From NCBI GenBank assembly GCA_002402295.1, contig DHFO01000047.1, positions 420-64,419 of the forward strand: 64,000 nt of DNA. The letters are read 5' to 3'. The notes below the pieces were generated by a model. That model had not been told where the DNA came from, did not search any database, and worked only from the letters and a program-made list of their open reading frames with translations. The DNA is from Caldiserica bacterium UBA4822. GTDB taxonomy: Bacteria; Caldisericota; Caldisericia; Cryosericales; Cryosericaceae. Shown piece after piece: positions 63,354 to 64,000 of this stretch (position 1 is its first letter; every line of letters begins with the position of its first letter). The position numbers and the translations under genes are program-made.

Positions 63354-63720
63354 GTGCATAGGCAATCAGATTCCTGGTATTTCAGGACGAAAGCATGGGA
63401 GCGGGGCGGGCGGTTCTACGAGGACCACGTTCCTATCAATCGATGGAAGGACAGGCTTGCCACGGTCGATGGGTTTACTGCTGTCTCCAAGAAGAGACTT
63501 GCAGGTGTGTCGGCAGACTCCCCACGTATGAACAATCGTCGAGACAACCGTCTTTACCCTCTGGAATCCACCAGCCATCTTCTGGGCAGTCTTCGTCATC
63601 GGTGGCCTGTGCAACCTTCCTTTCATCATGGTGCAACGCTACAACAGGCCACGACTTGAGGAACTCTTGGCAGAGGTCGAACACAGCAAGTGGGCCAGTT
63701 CTGTCAGCGCCTCTGCCTGA
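63354..63720 (+). pseudogene. Broken CrtO-like glycosyl-diaponeurosporenoate acyltransferase fragment
   Basis: Frame 1 from GTG 63354 encodes YFRTKAWERGGRFYEDHV and INRWKDRLATVDGFT, a pattern of CrtO-type membrane acyltransferases. Homology then moves to another frame, giving LWNPPAIFWAVFVIGGLCNLPFIMVQRYNRPRLEEL and ending at TGA 63718-63720 (written here only as LWNPPAIFW and FIMVQRYNRPRLEEL). The N-terminal helices are absent, with an in-frame TAG at 63345. A frameshift near 63540 and the truncation show it is dead. The 173 bases from 63721 to the tRNA show nothing. Confidence 0.65.
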
Positions 63721-63893
63721 CCATTGCATGCTGCTCCGGGATGGAAGGCAGGCGGGTTCCTGGCCATTTGCCTGGGTAATACGTCTCTGACAGGTGCTTG
63801 CAAGAAGTGAGGCACTGATTTCTTGGTGGGTGCAGGCTAGACCATTGGCCTGGACAGAAGGAAGGAAAGTTCACAGGTCAGTGGAAGCAAGAG

Positions 63894-63969
63894 TGGTGGA
63901 GATAGGGAGGCTCGAACTCCCGACCTCCTGCATGCCATGCAGGCGCTCTCCCAGCTGAGCTATATCCCC
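63894..63969 (-). tRNA. tRNA-Ala (anticodon GGC)
   Basis: 76 bases including an encoded CCA. The acceptor stem has seven pairs with the alanine identity pair G3-U70. The D arm AGCTCAGCTGGGAGAGC, anticodon stem-loop CCTGC-ATGGCAT-GCAGG and T arm with TTCGAGC are all regular. A -10-like TACAAT lies at 63985-63980, ten bases upstream. Confidence 0.97.
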
Positions 63970-64000
63970 ACGTGAGGAAATTGTACGGAAAGAGTATAAC

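Overview
The window is one continuous piece of bacterial chromosome, GC-rich by eye, tightly packed, with Shine-Dalgarno-led genes, many ATGA/GTGA stop-start overlaps and sigma70-like promoters. Ddl and MurF imply a peptidoglycan wall. A ferredoxin:thioredoxin-reductase-like protein fused to rubredoxin, the NADH sensor Rex, a formate/nitrite-type channel, a ferredoxin-type aldo/keto reductase and several GH57 enzymes point to an anaerobic fermenter. The phylum cannot be fixed from sequence alone. Clostridia-like gene pairings combined with GH57 enzymes suggest a deep-branching anaerobic lineage, possibly of the Caldisericota/Cryosericum kind, but this is only a guess.

Layout, left to right. 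1-4.4 kb: 3' part of a threonine aldolase, a glutaredoxin/FTR-rubredoxin redox pair, and a three-gene ABC-2 exporter. 4.5-8.7 kb: two paralogous amino-acid binding lipoproteins on opposite strands, one with permease and ATPase, plus a gamma-carbonic-anhydrase-like protein. 8.7-12.8 kb: housekeeping block coaD, a coiled-coil protein, yceD, asnS, holA and convergent rpsT, whose terminator lies inside holA. 12.9-15 kb: an FNT channel with a Rex-like operator in its promoter, a start-less remnant of regulatory ATPase genes joined to the channel frame through a TAG codon, and rex. 15.2-18.9 kb: three-subunit molybdenum hydroxylase. 19-22.3 kb: pepT and a DUF1893 gene, then a heavy-metal permease with its own Fur-type regulator. 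22.3-27.2 kb: aldo/keto reductase, ddl, hydrolase, murF.

27.3-36.5 kb is a nucleoside salvage operon: dCTP deaminase, LacI regulator, ribokinase-like kinase, BMP-type nucleoside ABC transporter, ADP-ribosylglycohydrolase-like protein and nucleoside phosphorylase. 36.7-50.8 kb is a nine-gene minus-strand operon for alpha-glucan and galactose metabolism: galT, galK, GH1, three GH57 enzymes, a second galT, glgA, and a sugar nucleotidyltransferase with a degenerate phosphomutase domain. It is divergent from galE. The GH1 protein lacks its acid/base glutamate. 52-53.7 kb encodes a Na/phosphate cotransporter.

54.3-60 kb is a compact LexA-headed cassette (lexA, small protein, DnaE2-like polymerase, RecA-like protein, DUF72) with a 38-bp near-palindrome just upstream of lexA. 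It resembles an SOS mutagenesis operon but has no Y-family ImuB. Broken genes are concentrated in the right-hand part: a sirtuin (53.7-54.3 kb), a C69 dipeptidase (60-61 kb) and a CrtO-like acyltransferase (63.4-63.7 kb). The window ends with a PatB-type aminotransferase, a PAP2-like membrane protein and tRNA-Ala(GGC). No CRISPR array, insertion sequence, phage gene or rRNA was seen.
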